Below are positions 61,207 to 64,000 of a DNA stretch of 64,000 bases, piece by piece. The notes beneath the pieces were generated by a model that was not told where the DNA came from, ran no database searches, and worked only from the letters and a program-made list of their open reading frames with translations. The DNA lies in assembly GCA_964242625.1 (NCBI GenBank), contig CAXTAO010000001.1, forward strand, positions 248,001-312,000, in the 5' to 3' direction. Every line of letters begins with the position of its first letter. Position 1 is the first letter of the stretch. Made by a program: the position numbers and the translations under genes. The DNA is from JASLDZ01 sp964242625 (GTDB taxonomy: Bacteria > Pseudomonadota > Alphaproteobacteria > Caulobacterales > Caulobacteraceae).

Positions 61207-62925
61207 GTGACGACCACCACGCCGCCTGTCGCCGCCGCCGCTCCGGACGGCTCAGACCGGCGCAGGTCGGCCACCGTCATCCTGGCGAGCTCGCTGGGCA
61301 CGGTGTTCGAGTGGTACGACTTCTACCTGTACGGCACGCTGGCGGTGTTCTTCGGGGCGAAGTTCTTCCCGTCGGGGAACGAGACGGCGTCGCTCCTCGC
61401 CAACCTTGCGGTGTTCGGCGCGGGCTTCGGCGTGCGGCCGTTCGGGGCGATCGTCTTCGGCCACCTGGGCGACCTCTGGGGCCGCAAGCACACCTTCCTC
61501 CTCACCATCGTGATCATGGGCGCTTCCACGGTGCTGGTGGGCCTGGCCCCCACCTACGATCAGGTCGGTATCTGGGCGCCCATTCTGCTCGTCACGCTGA
61601 GGCTGGCGCAGGGGCTGGCGCTGGGCGGCGAGTACGGGGGCGCCGCCACCTACGTCGCCGAGCACGCGCCGGCGCATAAGCGCGGCGAGAACACGAGCTG
61701 GATCCAGACCACGGCCTCGCTGGGCCTCTTCCTCTCCCTGATCGTGATCCTTCTGTGCCGCGCGGGCATGAGCGACGCCGCCTTCAAGGACTGGGGCTGG
61801 CGGCTGCCGTTCCTCGTCTCGGCCGCGCTCCTGGCCGTCTCCGTCTGGATCCGGCTGCAGTTGGAAGAGAGCCCCGTTTTCGTCGCCATGAAGGCGGAGG
61901 GGCGCGGCTCAACCAACCCGTTCGCCGAGGCCTTCGGCCGGTGGTCGAACGCCCGCATCGTGCTCTTGGCCATCGTGGGGATCACCATGGGACAGGGCGT
62001 GGTGTTCTACGCCAGCCAGTTCCAGGCGCTGTTCTTCCTGCAGAACGCCCTGCACCTCGACTACACCAGCGCCTACGTCGTGGTGATGGTGTCGCTGGCG
62101 CTGGCCACGCCCTTCTTCGTGCTGTTCGGGCGGCTGTCGGACCGGATCGGGCGCAAGTGGATCATCCTGGCGGGCTGCGCGCTGGCGGCCGTGCTCTACC
62201 TGCCGCTGTTCCATGGGCTCGCGCACGCGGTGAACCCGGGCCTCGTCGCCGCCCAGCGCGCCGCGCCGGCGACGGTCGCCGCCTCCGACTGCGAGACGAG
62301 CTTCTTCAAGAAGGCGTTCGACACCAAGCCCAAGCGCGTCTGCGACAAGATGATGAACGCGCTCTACACCGCGGGGGTGAACTACAAGCGCGCGCCGGCC
62401 GAGGCGGGCTCGCCCTTCACCCTGCACCTGGGCGCGGCCTCGACCCTGACCTACGACGCGACGGCGAAGAGCTTCCTCGTCACCGGCGCGACCGGCGCGC
62501 CCAAGGCGTTCTCGACGACCGACCCTGACAAGGCCAAGGCGTCCAAGGCCGGGGAGGGAGCGCTCGCCACCGCGCTGAAGTCGGCGGGCTATCCCGCCAA
62601 GGCCGACCTCGGCCGGGTGAACTGGCTGGCGACGGTCGCGATCCTCTGGATGCTCGTGGTCCTCGTCTGCATGGTCTACGGACCGATCGCGGCCTACCTC
62701 GTCGAACTCTTCCCCACGCGCATCCGCTACACGTCCATGTCCTTGCCCTATCACATCGGCAACGGCTGGTTCGGAGGGTTCCTGCCGTTTTTCATGCTGG
62801 CGATCGCCGCATTCGCGGGCGACGTCTTCGCGGGGCTGGTCTATCCGATCGCCATCGCCGCCATCACCGCGGTCGTCGGCGCGCTCTTCCTGCCCGAGAC
62901 GAAGGATCGTCCGCTCGACGCCTGA
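61207..62925 (+). CDS. MHS-family MFS transporter with inserted domain
   Basis: A 572-aa inner-membrane symporter. VFEWYDFYLYG, GHLGDLWGRKHTF and LALGGEYGGAATYVAEHAP are typical of metabolite:H+ symporters. An extra domain of about 130 residues (about 340-470) with two cysteines (C362, C379) interrupts the late transmembrane helices and probably faces the periplasm. The start is a GTG with GAGGAG 9 bases upstream. It is divergent from the NRPS gene (170 bases between starts). The substrate is unknown. Confidence 0.9.
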   Translation: MTTTTPPVAAAAPDGSDRRRSATVILASSLGTVFEWYDFYLYGTLAVFFGAKFFPSGNETASLLANLAVFGAGFGVRPFGAIVFGHLGDLWGRKHTFLLTIVIMGASTVLVGLAPTYDQVGIWAPILLVTLRLAQGLALGGEYGGAATYVAEHAPAHKRGENTSWIQTTASLGLFLSLIVILLCRAGMSDAAFKDWGWRLPFLVSAALLAVSVWIRLQLEESPVFVAMKAEGRGSTNPFAEAFGRWSNARIVLLAIVGITMGQGVVFYASQFQALFFLQNALHLDYTSAYVVVMVSLALATPFFVLFGRLSDRIGRKWIILAGCALAAVLYLPLFHGLAHAVNPGLVAAQRAAPATVAASDCETSFFKKAFDTKPKRVCDKMMNALYTAGVNYKRAPAEAGSPFTLHLGAASTLTYDATAKSFLVTGATGAPKAFSTTDPDKAKASKAGEGALATALKSAGYPAKADLGRVNWLATVAILWMLVVLVCMVYGPIAAYLVELFPTRIRYTSMSLPYHIGNGWFGGFLPFFMLAIAAFAGDVFAGLVYPIAIAAITAVVGALFLPETKDRPLDA

Positions 62926-62987
62926 TCTCGCCGCCGCAACGGGCGGGGCTCCCGTCCGTTGCGGGCCTTGGGCGAGGGCGATGGGCG

Positions 62988-63926
62988 ATGGCTGAGGGAT
63001 CGAAGGTCGTTGTCTATGCCGCGCTCGCCGGCAACGTGGCGGTGGCCGTCGTCAAGTTCGTCGCGGCGGGGCTGACGCGCTCCACAGCCATGCTGACCGA
63101 GGGCGTGCACAGTCTGGTCGACAGCCTCGACCAGATCATGCTGCTCGTGGGCCAGAGCCGCGGCGCCAAGCCGCCCGACCGCTCACACCCGTTCGGCTAC
63201 GGGCTAGAGGTGTACTTCTGGTCGTTCACCGTGGCGCTGATGGTCTTTCTCCTCGGCGGGGCCGTCTCCGCCTACGAGGGGTGGCGCAAGCTCTCCCACC
63301 CTGCGCCCATCGACCGGCCCTGGATCAACTATCTCGTCCTCGCGCTGTCGGCGGTGTTCGAGGGATCGTCGCTCTTCGTCGGCTGGCGCGAGTACCGGCG
63401 CTTCACCCACGGCCGGGTCGGCGTGCTGCGCTTCCTGCGGATCAGCAAGGACCCGGCGCTGATCGTCACCCTGCTGGAAGACGGCGCGGCCATGCTCGGC
63501 CTCGCGCTCGCGGCGCTGGGCGTCGCCGGTCAGAGCCTCGGCCTGGCCTGGGCGGACGGCGCGGCCTCCATCGCCATCGGCGTGCTGCTCATGGCGGTCG
63601 CCCTCGTGCTCGCCAACGAGACGCGCAGCCTGATCGCGGGCGAGGCGGCGACCCCCGCCGTGGTCGATGCGGTGCGCGCCGCGATCGACGGCCACGGCGC
63701 GGTGCGCGGCGTGCCCGACGTCGCCACCCTCCACCTTGGGCCCAAGATGATCCTCGTGGCCGTCACCCTCGACCTACACGCCGCCGCCGACCTCGGTCCC
63801 GTGGCGCGGAACATCATCGATCGCGTGCGCGAGGTCGACGGGCGCATCGCCCGCGTCTACTTCCGCCCGCCCGACAGCCCTTCCGAGCCCAGCGGCGTTG
63901 CGCGCATCGCCGGGAGGGAGGCATAA
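62988..63926 (+). CDS. Cation diffusion facilitator, ZnT9-like
   Basis: A 312-aa divalent-metal exporter. The helix 2 metal site is H41-x3-D45 in EGVHSLVDS; in helix 5 the site reads LEDGAAM (E164, D165) instead of H-x3-D, a pattern of the SLC30A9-like branch. The C-terminal cytoplasmic domain (about 220-300) has the ferredoxin-like fold (VATLHLGPKMILVAVTLDL). It stands between the MHS transporter gene and tRNA-Thr. Confidence 0.9.
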   Translation: MAEGSKVVVYAALAGNVAVAVVKFVAAGLTRSTAMLTEGVHSLVDSLDQIMLLVGQSRGAKPPDRSHPFGYGLEVYFWSFTVALMVFLLGGAVSAYEGWRKLSHPAPIDRPWINYLVLALSAVFEGSSLFVGWREYRRFTHGRVGVLRFLRISKDPALIVTLLEDGAAMLGLALAALGVAGQSLGLAWADGAASIAIGVLLMAVALVLANETRSLIAGEAATPAVVDAVRAAIDGHGAVRGVPDVATLHLGPKMILVAVTLDLHAAADLGPVARNIIDRVREVDGRIARVYFRPPDSPSEPSGVARIAGREA

Positions 63927-63938
63927 GCCCCACGCCGG

Positions 63939-64000
63939 GCCGGCATAGCTCAGCTGGTAGAGCAGCGGTTTTGTAAACCGAAGGTCGGGGGTTCGAGTCC
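63939..64000 (+). tRNA. tRNA-Thr (anticodon TGT), 5' part
   Basis: The sequence starts GCCGGCA (acceptor 5' arm), then TA, the D-arm GCTC-AGCTGGTA-GAGC, and the anticodon loop TTTGTAA with anticodon TGT, reading ACA. The variable loop and T-arm GGGGGTTCGAGTCC follow. The last bases of the T-stem, the 3' acceptor strand and CCA lie outside the window. The lowest pair of the anticodon stem is a G-A mismatch. Confidence 0.95.

Overview
The window is 64 kb of very GC-rich, tightly packed bacterial chromosome. It carries about 57 protein genes and the 5' part of one tRNA, with no insertion sequence, prophage or CRISPR array. Several traits point to an alphaproteobacterium, most likely Caulobacterales (an inference): RNase E ends in the GWW peptide known from the Caulobacter degradosome, rne and amiC sit next to prfB, there is an IscR-led sufBCDS operon with a second cysteine desulfurase beside tyrS and anmK, and DUF2336 and DUF1289 genes are present.

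Layout. 1-3.3 kb: end of a GH130 mannoside phosphorylase or hydrolase gene, manC, a small unknown gene and a WYL regulator. 3.4-9.4 kb: a YcbB-type L,D-transpeptidase coupled to a poly-threonine lipoprotein, dusA, a PEP-CTERM protein, a retropepsin-like protease with a DUF1289 gene, an isolated unit encoding two tandem 35-residue peptides, and a degenerate CobT homologue. 9.4-16 kb: a paired acyl-CoA dehydrogenase operon, an EamA permease, an unknown exported protein, gluQ, an AlkA-type glycosylase and an esterase. 16.1-22.9 kb: gltD-gltB and an SDR dehydrogenase. 22.9-30.8 kb: a DsbA-like lipoprotein, a BepA-type M48 protease, rne, amiC and prfB with an intact programmed +1 frameshift. 30.8-38 kb: sulfotransferase, GST, msrA, mmcQ-like, bcp, tyrS, anmK, a BLUF photoreceptor and an alpha/beta hydrolase. 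38.2-45.3 kb: the complete SUF iron-sulfur operon. 45.4-55.9 kb: an S9 peptidase, a GT-A-like protein, a diguanylate cyclase, a cyclophilin, a lytic transglycosylase, two DUF2336 genes, an Hpt protein, nadK, a class II aldolase and a putative outer-membrane barrel. 55.9-64 kb: a cytochrome c lipoprotein, an Sfp-type phosphopantetheinyl transferase overlapping a Pls-like single-module NRPS, an MHS transporter with an inserted domain, a CDF transporter and tRNA-Thr(UGU).

The strongest candidates for something little described are the Pls-like synthetase with its own activating enzyme, which is predicted to make a homopoly-amino acid, and the two-peptide unit at 8.0-8.4 kb, whose members would leave nearly identical octapeptides if processed by signal peptidase. 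Further oddities are a hydrolase with its nucleophile replaced by Gln, a CobT homologue with a changed catalytic region, the absence of mrcA between amiC and prfB, and the poly-Thr lipoprotein.
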